A model generated the notes under the pieces. The model had not been told where the DNA came from and made no database searches. It worked only from the letters and a program-made list of their open reading frames with translations. This document shows, in pieces, positions 51,601-59,266 of a stretch of DNA of 64,000 nt. The position numbers and the translations under genes were made by a program. The number at the start of each line of letters is the position of its first letter. Positions within the stretch are counted from its first letter, which is position 1. Origin of the DNA: Evansella sp041820985 (GTDB lineage Bacteria; Bacillota; Bacilli; Bacillales; Salisediminibacteriaceae); assembly GCF_041820985.1 (NCBI RefSeq), contig NZ_JBGUAU010000024.1, forward strand, positions 1 to 64,000, written 5' to 3'.

Positions 51601-53688
51601 CTCTGTTACTAATTGTCGTGCTGACTCAACCGCTTCTTTATCATTTAACGTTATTTGATGAACAGGAGGAAGTTCGCTAATAGAGGTTATGGCATCTCTT
51701 ATAGCAATATCTCTATATTTTTGCTCCAAAGATCGCTCGGTCCTAGCCTCGAAAAATAATTCTTCTGATTGCTGATGATTGTACCCTATAGCATAGACAG
51801 AATATTGATAAAGCATATCAGAATCAAGCTCAGTTGAATGGTGAGTTGTTTGGTTACTATCCAAATATTCAAAGAATCCATCATTTCTATAGATATAGTA
51901 GGAAACAACCCCATTCTCTTCATGTGCCTCTGGCCAACGGAAAGTAATACTCGTTTCGTCTAAATAATCAAGAGTAATCTCACTTCCTTCTGGCCACACG
52001 GGTGCACCATAATGCCTGATTGATTCGTGCCTTATCTTTTGATGACCGAACACATCCACTACTCGGTATGCTATTTGTTCTCTTGAAAAATTAGTTAGTT
52101 CCAGCTGAAATGTACCGTTTTCTTGTATGTCTACTTTGCGTCCTTCAATATATAAATCAATACCTGGAATTGTTGCTCCTTTTATTGTCAAATTTCCATT
52201 TTTTAAAACTAGTTCTTCTGTGAAAGTAACTGGTACATCCCACATGGTGTTTGTTACTCTCATAGAACCAATATTATTCGTTCCACCTAATATCAGAACG
52301 GTTCCGTTGTACAAGGTAGACTGAGTACCGTAATGAATATTTCTAGCATGTAACGTGCCTGTAATCGTAAGGTTTCCGTAATTTTGGATCGCTCCATAAA
52401 CGTACACATTTCCGTTTATCCTTACATCTCCATTGATTGTTAAAACTGAATTAGGGCCTATATAAAGATCTCCGTCAATATATCTTTGACTCCATGTTTC
52501 ATTAACTGTTGTAAACGCATGTGGAAGTGGTTCAATACTGTTGGTATCTTTCGGTACAATGGTGTAGCTATACCCTTCCTGGCCACGGTATATTATATTT
52601 CTTGAATTACCTGCATAATCATTCACATGGATGTACCATAAATTCCATTCTCCATGCTCATCTAATTCCTTGGCTGTATAGTTACCTTCCCATAAATTCG
52701 TTGCTTCGTTCCATTCTAAATGGAAGTGTTGTGTTCTATTTTTGGAAGGGGATTCAAACACAGCTTGAGCTGTTTTCACTCCAGAAACATCATCGGTAAC
52801 GTGCGCCATAACAGAAACACGCTGTCCAACTGGAACTTCTTGTGGAGCAATTGTTATTGCTTCCACTATAGGATGAGAGATATCTGCATATTCGTTGGTA
52901 ACAAAGAAGCTTGTAGTAGAGTTTCCTGTAGCAAAATGATCCTTGTAAAAGTATTTTTGATTCCGTGCTTTATCCACTGCGTGAACAAAATTTAATTGCC
53001 ATTCCCCTTCTCCATCAAATTGCTTTACATGATAAACTCCCCTCCAAATTCCGTCTTCTTCAAGCTTCAAATGAGAACTAACGGAGCGATTACGAGATGG
53101 TGTGTAAAAATAGGCTGTTACTGTATCCACACCCGATCTATCATCTGTTACCTTCATTTCAATCATAACTTCCTCACCAGGCTTCGCATTGGCAGGAGTC
53201 ACATTCATCCATTCCACGTTTGGAGGAGTAGCATCATAGTTAGGATTTTCTAGGTAAAACCCAACTTCGGCATAATCACGTGCTTCATATATTTTCGAAT
53301 TTCCCGCATGATCCGTAGCTTTAATCGATCTAAATTTCCACTGTCCTTCTTCTTCATATTCCTTCGTCCGGTACGTATTGCTCCAAGTTTCCTTTTCGGA
53401 ATTATAATGTAAATAAACTCCGAATGATTGCTGTCCAGATGGACTAGTAAAATTGATGAAAACTTCTTTTACTCCCGATAAATCATCGAATACCTTTGCA
53501 TCGATCGTAATGACATCACCCACACGAACTTCCTTTGGGCTAACTTCTACACTATCAACCGTTGGTGGTTGTCCATCTCCTGTATTTGCCGCTGCAATCA
53601 TCAATGTTGCATCGGCAAATACAAGAAGGAATATAAGGAACGCTGCTGTGAATTTTCTAAGTTGAATGCTGAATCTGTTTCCTATCAT
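48655..53688 (-). CDS. giant SLH-domain surface protein with 12 helical repeats
   Basis: 1677 residues. A signal peptide (FTAAFLIFLLVFADATLMIA) is followed by three ~115-residue Ig-like units (PPTVDSVEVSPKEVRVGD; PPNVEWMNVTPANAKPGE; HPIVEAITIAPQEVPVGQ), a beta-rich stretch (NGDVRINGNVYVYGAIQNYG), and an FnIII-like domain near 563-650 (ITLDYLDETSITFRWPEA). Then come twelve units of about 69 residues (about 656-1486) with the pattern AI-x-LP-x6-L-x-DK-x3-E-AR-x-LV-x-A-x-LGAT-x2-I-x-NL-x3-E-x-LE. Three SLH repeats end it (1499-1677), tying it to the wall. The helical units could form a long stalk projecting the Ig-like head; that is inference. AAAGGAG lies 13 bases before the ATG. Confidence 0.88.
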   Translation of the reverse strand: MIGNRFSIQLRKFTAAFLIFLLVFADATLMIAAANTGDGQPPTVDSVEVSPKEVRVGDVITIDAKVFDDLSGVKEVFINFTSPSGQQSFGVYLHYNSEKETWSNTYRTKEYEEEGQWKFRSIKATDHAGNSKIYEARDYAEVGFYLENPNYDATPPNVEWMNVTPANAKPGEEVMIEMKVTDDRSGVDTVTAYFYTPSRNRSVSSHLKLEEDGIWRGVYHVKQFDGEGEWQLNFVHAVDKARNQKYFYKDHFATGNSTTSFFVTNEYADISHPIVEAITIAPQEVPVGQRVSVMAHVTDDVSGVKTAQAVFESPSKNRTQHFHLEWNEATNLWEGNYTAKELDEHGEWNLWYIHVNDYAGNSRNIIYRGQEGYSYTIVPKDTNSIEPLPHAFTTVNETWSQRYIDGDLYIGPNSVLTINGDVRINGNVYVYGAIQNYGNLTITGTLHARNIHYGTQSTLYNGTVLILGGTNNIGSMRVTNTMWDVPVTFTEELVLKNGNLTIKGATIPGIDLYIEGRKVDIQENGTFQLELTNFSREQIAYRVVDVFGHQKIRHESIRHYGAPVWPEGSEITLDYLDETSITFRWPEAHEENGVVSYYIYRNDGFFEYLDSNQTTHHSTELDSDMLYQYSVYAIGYNHQQSEELFFEARTERSLEQKYRDIAIRDAITSISELPPVHQITLNDKEAVESARQLVTEAMEYGIDRWAIHNINVLITIETKIEDLERIEYWKQTAIHSAIQSIYDLPSIEEVTFADKQQIVSSRFIVYDALDAGAKQSDITNLGNLELLEAKIIELEKAMEAMIAIDALPYKEDVALGDKVAVEATRVLVWEALELGATEEDISNLGKLMDVEVRITELEEARTAKLLAIEQANNAINNLFMIQVLALTDKELLETARAFVTEAFYLGATDDEIPYLEVLEDYELIMRELEEAEIAKLAAIESAIMAIDNLPALDELIMGDHVDIEATRGLVLQAIELGASEEQITNLGKLEDVEWRMEELKRIATVTQLATEEIANLPEIEDITLNDKAKIEAARKLVVQAFAIGATEILNLPYLVAAEQRILDLEEKRTAVERAIVAIDSLPQLQHISLEHRTVLEDARKLVTRALQVGASKDAIINLGKLELAELKLADLELAEAAKHAAINEISSLPLLEDLTLEDIEKVVAVRHLVEEAYYLGVVEEEISNLTVLDVLEKKIVELERAEKERLAKQVAMEEAIAAIDILTPFLEETITPSYVEAARELVTKAYDLGVTKEEITNLVLLEAVEQRIIELREREIAKFEAIQKAIDAISSLPIADELTLEYRDLLEVAKKLVQQAFDLGATYVDIMNADHLEKVELRMAELEEEELKRLEKAKTAEAAIANLPSIEVITVEDKELVEAVRNVVKEALQVGATITNLFELEALESRIKELEEAKQARENAVRNAMTMIDGIATIEKVTLQDKATVVVAREAVSRALEVGATEMEILNLDKLLTWEAQIKAMEDSIVTLVTLKDLPIINTTVLTDINTHWAKTNVEGLARKGILRGYPDATFKPDQNISRAEVMTVISRILTNFPKTDDVEWTFHDDAQVWAKDVILGGVSLGLIQGNTRNEFRANDPITRTELAIILNRLDKIVNFRENRDRVNDVGFNDTIPVWARESIVNMSESGIINGYKDGTFRPNANATRAEVVTVISRILE

Positions 53689-53712
53689 TCGTGGAACTCA
53701 TCTCCTTTTCCC

Positions 53713-53756
53713 AAAAAGTAGCACCTACCAAAATGCAAAAAAGTAGCACCTACATA
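53713..53756. repeat. two single GTAGCACCTAC units
   Basis: AAAAAGTAGCACCTACCAAAA and AAAAAAGTAGCACCTACAT lie in tandem, both in one orientation, without the facing arm. They are half-units of the palindrome found at 48600, 53817, 55885 and 57968, placed upstream of the giant SLH gene. Confidence 0.7.
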
Positions 53757-53816
53757 ATCAGAGATATTATATCAAAGTCAAATTATTAAGACCTTGCATT
53801 TTCGTTGGAAAAGAAG

Positions 53817-53853
53817 GTAGCACCTACCAAAACCCGTTTTGGTAGGTGCTACT
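53817..53853. terminator. GTAGCACCTACC palindrome after the SLH-PrcB gene
   Basis: GGTAGCACCTACCAAAAC and GTTTTGGTAGGTGCTAC are near-perfect 18-base arms with almost no loop, followed by TTTTTT on the plus strand and CTTCTTTTC on the minus strand. It starts 4 bases after the SLH-PrcB stop. Confidence 0.8.
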
Positions 53854-53856
53854 TTT

Positions 53857-55770
53857 TTATCTTTCTTTCATTTGTTCAGTGTTTGTTGTGACAACTTCGA
53901 TCGTTTCTTCGATATTTGTAATCTTTATAGTTACACTCGGATAGGTGATAACTTGCGTATGCGATTCGCCAGGATTAGGATCTGTTTCTTCCACATAAAT
54001 CTTGAATGTATTCCCTTGGTTTACAACTCCTTTAATAGCCAAGTCGTACCCGCCAGTTGGTTTTTCACCAGATCCCACGTATACAATAGCTTCATTGTCA
54101 TTTTCACCCTCCAATATGATATATCCTCGCTGGTCTTTCTCATTTTCAATGGTACTCCGTTGTTCCTCTGAAAGTTCGCTATTATCAACTGTTTCATAGT
54201 GAATCGCGTCTAACCCTGATATATCATCTCCAGTATAGCTATCTACCTCTCTAGCCTTTATGATCCAATCACCCTCAACAAACTCATAAGAAACCATTAA
54301 GTGAGTGGGTCCAAATAAATCTTGATTCAACACTTGAGTCATATAAAACTCGTGTTCATTTTTCCTATATAATTGAAAAGTATGATCCTCTAAGATCCTT
54401 ATCGGTCCATCCTTTGGAATAACATAGAGACCATCACCTTGTTCTTTATAATATCTATCTACAAAACTTACTGCTAAATCCCTGCTCATTACTTTCATAG
54501 CATGCTCAATAAACTCTGTCTTCGTATCGTATTCTACCACTTTATTTCCATCTGTCTCAGGGAATAGGTGAGCCCTAAAATCGTCTTCCCTCTTTAGGGC
54601 ATCAGCAGGAGTAAAGTCTTTAAGATCTAAAAGCATGAGAGTATAATAAGATAATTTTGCTACTTCCCCCCTAGTAGAAGGCGTATCTGGACGGAAAGTG
54701 TTATCTGCATATCCAGCTATAATCCCCAGTTCCACAGCAGACTCAATATAGTTACGGTACTCAGCACTAATGGAGGCTGCATCTTCAAAAGCAACTTCAC
54801 CTGAATGTGAAGGCTCTTCTCCAATAGCCAGGATCAATATTTTTACCATTTCTTCTCTAGAAATTGGTCGATTATAATCTTCAAATTCATTCTCGTCTAT
54901 AATCCCCAATGCTTTAGCCGCATTTACATAGGAGGAATACCAAAAATCAGAGGCATTTTCATATTTATAACTAATTGAATGAAGAATTAGTTTTAAAAAC
55001 TCCGCTACTGTCACTTCATCATTCGGGCGAAAACTTCCGTCTGGATACCCATGAATAATATTCATGGAAGTAAGTGATGGAACATATTCCATGTACCATT
55101 CGTCATAAGAAACATCCTCATAACTTTTTTCCAATTGTACGCCTGAAGTCTCTTCATTTAGGCTATACGTTACTTCATAACTCCCTATTTCCTCATCCAT
55201 CATTAGCTTTTCAAAATGGATAACTCCAACGTTTTCTTTTATTTGACGTTCTTCAAAGTAGGGCGTGTTTGGATCTTCGTATCTCACCGTAAATACCTTA
55301 TGACCATCATCCATGTGAACATTCGTAATTTCAGTTTCTAGTGTTACTTCATTTTCGTTCTCATCTAACACTTCTTGCGTCCAAGCTGTACCTTGCTCTA
55401 AAGGTGTCCGAATTAATTCAATTCGGTCAAAGTTAGAATCTAGCATCATATCTTCCCTCTTAGCTTGAATCAATACATCGGAGTTTACTATATAAGATAG
55501 CGACAGAGAATAATCTCCACCGGATTCTCCTCCAGATGCATCGTACACTTCACCACTAATAGAGTAGTAGGTTTCGTTCTCTTCCTTCAAGATGGACGTA
55601 ACCTGCATTTCATGTCCGTATTCTACAAACCCCCAGTAATTCCACTTATAGTTTTCATCCTTAGGTAATAAATCTTTGAGCTCCGTGGAGTCATAAATTG
55701 ATTCTGCTGAAACATTCCCTACAACGGCAAAAATGAAAAGAGTTAGGAATACTAAAGATACCTTCCTCAT
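53857..55770 (-). CDS. SLH-domain protein with C-terminal PrcB-like domain
   Basis: 637 residues. Signal peptide (VSLVFLTLFIFAVVGNVSA). Residues ~20-210 are beta-rich and not recognised. Three SLH repeats lie in the middle (about 220-400): YVPSLTSMNIIHGYPDGSFR, SYVNAAKALGIIDENEFEDY and SAVELGIIAGYADNTFRPDT. The C-terminal ~80 residues read YVGSGEKPTGGYDLAIKGVV and later VITYPSVTIKI, matching the PrcB C-terminal domain found in protease-complex subunits and lipoproteins. ATG at 55770 has GGAGG 7 bases upstream. It likely sits on the wall; a protease-related role is inference from the domain name only. Confidence 0.83.
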   Translation of the reverse strand: MRKVSLVFLTLFIFAVVGNVSAESIYDSTELKDLLPKDENYKWNYWGFVEYGHEMQVTSILKEENETYYSISGEVYDASGGESGGDYSLSLSYIVNSDVLIQAKREDMMLDSNFDRIELIRTPLEQGTAWTQEVLDENENEVTLETEITNVHMDDGHKVFTVRYEDPNTPYFEERQIKENVGVIHFEKLMMDEEIGSYEVTYSLNEETSGVQLEKSYEDVSYDEWYMEYVPSLTSMNIIHGYPDGSFRPNDEVTVAEFLKLILHSISYKYENASDFWYSSYVNAAKALGIIDENEFEDYNRPISREEMVKILILAIGEEPSHSGEVAFEDAASISAEYRNYIESAVELGIIAGYADNTFRPDTPSTRGEVAKLSYYTLMLLDLKDFTPADALKREDDFRAHLFPETDGNKVVEYDTKTEFIEHAMKVMSRDLAVSFVDRYYKEQGDGLYVIPKDGPIRILEDHTFQLYRKNEHEFYMTQVLNQDLFGPTHLMVSYEFVEGDWIIKAREVDSYTGDDISGLDAIHYETVDNSELSEEQRSTIENEKDQRGYIILEGENDNEAIVYVGSGEKPTGGYDLAIKGVVNQGNTFKIYVEETDPNPGESHTQVITYPSVTIKITNIEETIEVVTTNTEQMKER

Positions 55771-55884
55771 CATCAATCCTCCATATCATCTTTTGTTAAA
55801 TATTGTTATTACAAAGAGTACCTCGTCCGACAAAGTGTGTCTTTCACCTATATCCAAAATATGCTGATGCTAAACACCACACCC

Positions 55885-55953
55885 AAAAGTAGCACCTACC
55901 AAAACTCGTTTTGGTAGGTGCTACTTTTTAGTGATTTGGTAGGTGCTACCTTT
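55885..55953. repeat. GTAGCACCTACC palindrome plus half-unit
   Basis: A full palindrome (AAAAGTAGCACCTACCAAAA and TTTTGGTAGGTGCTACTTTT, loop CTCG) is followed by one half (TTGGTAGGTGCTACCTTTT). It lies upstream of the SLH-PrcB gene, so here it can hardly be that gene's terminator. Confidence 0.8.
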
Positions 55954-55955
55954 TA

Positions 55956-56145
55956 AATAAACGGAGAATTTTCCCTTATTTAAAAAATAGCATGAAAAAT
56001 AGTCTGAATAAAAGGAGAAATTCCGCTTATTGACTCAAATCAATTTAAAAAAGGGGGTATTTTCTTTGCATAGTCGGAAAAACTCCACTTATTTGCCACG
56101 AAATTAGGTGAATTTTGATTATAAACGGAAATTCTCCGCTTATTT
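55956..56145. repeat. four copies of an ATAARCGGA...TCCGCTTAT palindrome
   Basis: Units at about 55956-55981, 56007-56031, 56070-56094 and 56120-56145 share the pattern ATAAACGGAGAATTTTCC then CTTATT, with short arms (AATAARCGGA/TCCGYTTATT) and an AT-rich centre. They are spaced 25-45 bases apart, all in one orientation. No gene is visible here. Confidence 0.65.
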
Positions 56146-56263
56146 TATTTCACTGGTAAGGATAGAAATACATGGACTTGGCGATAAGCTAAGTTTATCT
56201 AATAAATTTCCAAGAAAACCTCGTTTACTTCAACAAACGGTTAATGAAATAAGCAAATATAAA

Positions 56264-56296
56264 ACAATGGCACTAAGAACCTTCGTGCCATTGTAA
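56264..56296. repeat. REP-like hairpin with CAATGGCAC/GTGCCATTG arms
   Basis: ACAATGGCAC and GTGCCATTGT pair perfectly around TAAGAACCTTC. The centre recalls the AAGAACCGTC core of the repeats at 0-22 kb, so it may be an outlying member. It has no T-tract. Confidence 0.5.
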
Positions 56297-56436
56297 TATG
56301 CGAAATATACTGTGAATCTAGTAGAGAAAGATATGTGATTTATCGTGTGAATTCGTCTGTGATTTGACGTTTTGCACCTCTGAAGTAAACCCGTTACTGA
56401 TGCCAGAGGTGGTCTGATTTGCTTGGTGCTACTTTT

Positions 56437-57792
56437 TTATTCGTAAAACGCTTCTATCGTGTACCCTTTTTCTTCTAGGTAGTAAAGGATAGTTCCCTCT
56501 GTTAAGAAGTGAGCTGCTCCAACTACGACAAAGTATGTTCCTTTTTCTTCTGATTCTAGAAGTTGACTAATTCCTTCTGCCATATTCTTATCTCTTTCAC
56601 CTAATAACATTTCATCGAACTCAGTAGGCTCACCATCTAGAAGTAGTAAGCTCTCTGTAAAGCCATCGATATCACCAGCGCTCCAATACTTAAACCATTC
56701 TTTTAAAAGCTCAGCTTCTGATTCGTCATATGTCTGTTCTTCTAAAATACTATCAAGTACATCAGCAAGGTAGTCTTCCTGTGCTTCCGCAGATAAACCA
56801 TCAAACATATCAGCTTGCGCAGCAATACCTTCTAGCTCTAGTATCGGTTTTTGTCCTAACATCGCATTTGTAAGGAAGTACATATCAATACCTAACGATG
56901 CTAATTCCTCAGCTGGCGTACCTAAAGATTCACTTAAGGATATGTTCGATAAATCACTTGCGATTGACCATGGCTTATAAAAAGCAACGTATTCTACTGG
57001 AATTCCGTACCCTTCTAATACTTTCACCAATTTATTATATGTCTCTTCACTAAGTACGTCTTCAATGGTAGTTTCGTCATCAAACATAGATTTTTGCATA
57101 AAATATTGTAAGCCTTCCAAGTCAAAAAGGTTAGCTTCCACTACTAAAGCATCTGATTCATGAAATGCATTCACTAGTTTTTCGTTAAATGGATATAAGT
57201 CTGTTGTTCCTAGATGGATTGATCCTAGTAAATACACTAGATTCCCATCATTCTCTACCTTCCAAGCTACACCTTTAGCGCCCGCTTGCACTTGGTAGTA
57301 TGTATCTTGTACTAGTCTTACTGCAAAAATTACAGCTTGCTCCGTAGTAGCGACTGAATCTAATTCTAGTCCTCTCGTTGTTCCTTTCAGTATTCCTTGT
57401 TCCTGCATGTAATCTACAGCAGATTCACCTACAGGAAGGTCATATTGAGCAACAATATTATACAATCTTGTTATGATATCGCCTCTCGTGCCGTCACTAT
57501 TATAGGATTCAGGCGTAAAATCCTCGTTTTTCTCAAGTCCTAGTTCTGCTATTTTACCATCTGTGAGTGATAATAAAATCTCTAAACGATCCTGTGAAAC
57601 CTCGCCTCTAAAACTATCATAATACCATTCCATCGGGAAGATTCCATATCTTTCCCCTTCGTTTAAAATCTCAATTGCCCATTCACTTACATCTGGTCCT
57701 TCTTGATCAGACGCTAAGGTTGGTACTACGGTTGAAAGCATTAGCAAGATAGTAAGCAATGCTACCAAAGTACCCTTACATAATTTTCTCAT
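56437..57792 (-). CDS. TraB/GumN-family protein with signal peptide
   Basis: 451 residues. Signal peptide (GTLVALLTILLMLSTVVPTL). Residues ~35-150 look like a degenerate SLH-type region (AIEILNEGERYGIFPMEW; VDYMQEQGILKGTTRGLELD). From about 175 the TraB/GumN domain: VYLLGSIHLGTTDLYPFNEK, EANLFDLEGLQYFMQKSMF, YFLTNAMLGQKPILELEGIA and the closing TYFVVVGAAHFLTEGTILYY. TraB/GumN proteins share the Tiki/EreA-type fold and are possible metal-dependent hydrolases. ATG at 57792 has GGAG 8 bases upstream. An exported, possibly wall-associated protein; substrate unknown. Confidence 0.85.
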   Translation of the reverse strand: MRKLCKGTLVALLTILLMLSTVVPTLASDQEGPDVSEWAIEILNEGERYGIFPMEWYYDSFRGEVSQDRLEILLSLTDGKIAELGLEKNEDFTPESYNSDGTRGDIITRLYNIVAQYDLPVGESAVDYMQEQGILKGTTRGLELDSVATTEQAVIFAVRLVQDTYYQVQAGAKGVAWKVENDGNLVYLLGSIHLGTTDLYPFNEKLVNAFHESDALVVEANLFDLEGLQYFMQKSMFDDETTIEDVLSEETYNKLVKVLEGYGIPVEYVAFYKPWSIASDLSNISLSESLGTPAEELASLGIDMYFLTNAMLGQKPILELEGIAAQADMFDGLSAEAQEDYLADVLDSILEEQTYDESEAELLKEWFKYWSAGDIDGFTESLLLLDGEPTEFDEMLLGERDKNMAEGISQLLESEEKGTYFVVVGAAHFLTEGTILYYLEEKGYTIEAFYE

Positions 57793-57967
57793 TCCAGTAT
57801 CTCCTCTCTTCATTTGCTTCTACATAGGCATTCCATTTATGAGTGATCGTGAAGTCTATCAAACTACCTAACGCAGAAAATATGATTCTAACATTCTATA
57901 TAGGTAAAATGTTACAACCATTTTACATTATTCACCATTATCTCTGAGGTGTCAAATGAAAAGGTGA

Positions 57968-58040
57968 AAAGGTAGCACCTACCAAAACAAGTTATGGTAG
58001 GTGCTACTTTTCATCGTTTTGGTAGGTGCTACCTTTTTTG
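57968..58040. repeat. GTAGCACCTACC palindrome plus half-unit
   Basis: GGTAGCACCTACCAAAAC and GTTATGGTAGGTGCTACTTT form the palindrome, followed by TTTTGGTAGGTGCTACCTTT. The arrangement (full palindrome then half) is the same as at 55885-55953. It lies upstream of the TraB/GumN gene. Confidence 0.8.
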
Positions 58041-58051
58041 AACGAACAACG

Positions 58052-58083
58052 CAAAAACCACCTCTGGTTCCAGAGGTGGTTTG
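58052..58083 (-). terminator. terminator after the MnaA gene
   Basis: AACCACCTCTGG and CCAGAGGTGGTT are perfect 12-base inverted repeats with a 2-base loop; on the minus strand TTTGCG follows. It ends 10 bases past the epimerase stop. CCAGAGGTGG recurs once near 56402. Confidence 0.75.
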
Positions 58084-58092
58084 ATTCGGCTT

Positions 58093-59187
58093 TTATTTTT
58101 CAAGAATATCCGCTATGCGTTTACTCGCAAGGCCATCGCCATATGGGTTGCTAGCTTGACTCATTGATTTGTACATTTCTTTATCATCTAATAACATTTT
58201 AAATGTATGGTAGATGGTTTCTTCGTTCGTTCCTACTAATTTAAGCGTACCTGCTGCAATTCCTTCAGGACGTTCTGTAGTATCTCGCATGACCAATACT
58301 GGTTTCCCTAAGCTAGGTGCTTCCTCTTGTATTCCTCCGCTATCAGTAAGAATTAAATAAGATCTCGCAAGGAAATTATGGAAGTCAAGTACTTCTAACG
58401 GTTCGATAATCTTAACTCTGTCCGTATTTCCAAGAATATCATTCGCAGCTTCTCTTACCACAGGGTTCATATGAATAGGATAGACAGCTTTGATATCTGG
58501 ATACTCATCCACAATCCGCTTTATCGCCTTAAACATGTTACGCATAGGTTCTCCAAGATTCTCACGTCTATGTGCTGTTATCATGATTAACCTATTATCT
58601 CCGACCCAGTCTAAGTGCTTATGTGTATATTCCTCTTGCACCGTAGTTTTCAGTGCATCGATGGCTGTATTTCCTGTTACGTGAATCGAATCCACGTCTT
58701 TTCCTTCTCTTATCAAGTTTTCCTTCGATACGTCCGTTGGTGCAAAGTTATATTTTGCAACGATGCCCACAGCTTGACGATTAAACTCCTCAGGAAATGG
58801 AGAATAAATATTATACGTTCGTAGACCTGCCTCCACATGACCAACAGGTATTTGTAAGTAAAAACAAGCTAATGACGTAACAAAGGTTGTAGAAGTATCT
58901 CCGTGAACCAACACAACATCAGGCTTAACTTCTTCTAAAGCAGCTTTCATTTTCTCTAAAATACTTATGGTTACATCAAATAACGTTTGTTTGTCCTTCA
59001 TAATGGACAGATTATAATCAGGTACAACGTCAAAAGCATCCAATACCTGTTGGAGCATTTCACGATGCTGACCTGTTACACAGACAACTGTTTCAAACGT
59101 ATCACGTGTTTTCAATTCCTTTACTAATGGACACATTTTAATGGCCTCTGGACGAGTTCCAAAGACCACCATAATTTTTTTCTTCAT
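58093..59187 (-). CDS. mnaA: UDP-N-acetylglucosamine 2-epimerase, non-hydrolysing
   Basis: 364 residues, usual length. It begins MKKKIMVVFGTRPEAIKMCP with the family signature. Other conserved parts are VTGQHREMLQQVLDAF, VLVHGDTSTTF, GHVEAGLRTYNIYSPFPEEF and TDSGGIQEEAPSLGKPVLVM, followed by RDTTERPEG. It interconverts UDP-GlcNAc and UDP-ManNAc, the latter feeding teichoic acid linkage units or secondary wall polysaccharide. ATG at 59187 matches homologues; a TTG at 59199 with AAGGTAAAG upstream is a possible alternative start. It lies 68 bases after tagO in the same direction. Confidence 0.94.
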   Translation of the reverse strand: MKKKIMVVFGTRPEAIKMCPLVKELKTRDTFETVVCVTGQHREMLQQVLDAFDVVPDYNLSIMKDKQTLFDVTISILEKMKAALEEVKPDVVLVHGDTSTTFVTSLACFYLQIPVGHVEAGLRTYNIYSPFPEEFNRQAVGIVAKYNFAPTDVSKENLIREGKDVDSIHVTGNTAIDALKTTVQEEYTHKHLDWVGDNRLIMITAHRRENLGEPMRNMFKAIKRIVDEYPDIKAVYPIHMNPVVREAANDILGNTDRVKIIEPLEVLDFHNFLARSYLILTDSGGIQEEAPSLGKPVLVMRDTTERPEGIAAGTLKLVGTNEETIYHTFKMLLDDKEMYKSMSQASNPYGDGLASKRIADILEK

Positions 59188-59266
59188 CGTATCTACCAAC
59201 TTTACCTTGTTTTATGGGTCTGTTAGTACTATAGTAACCAACTGTCGTCAAAATAGTACCTAAACT

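Noticed and set aside
49230..51720. Regular ~207-base periodicity considered as a CRISPR array
   Set aside because: The period is that of coding repeats in an open frame; units are diverged and there are no short identical repeats with unique spacers or cas genes.
56108..56296. 62-codon plus-strand frame
   Set aside because: It begins in the ATAARCGGA repeats and ends in the CAATGGCAC hairpin, with no ribosome binding site.
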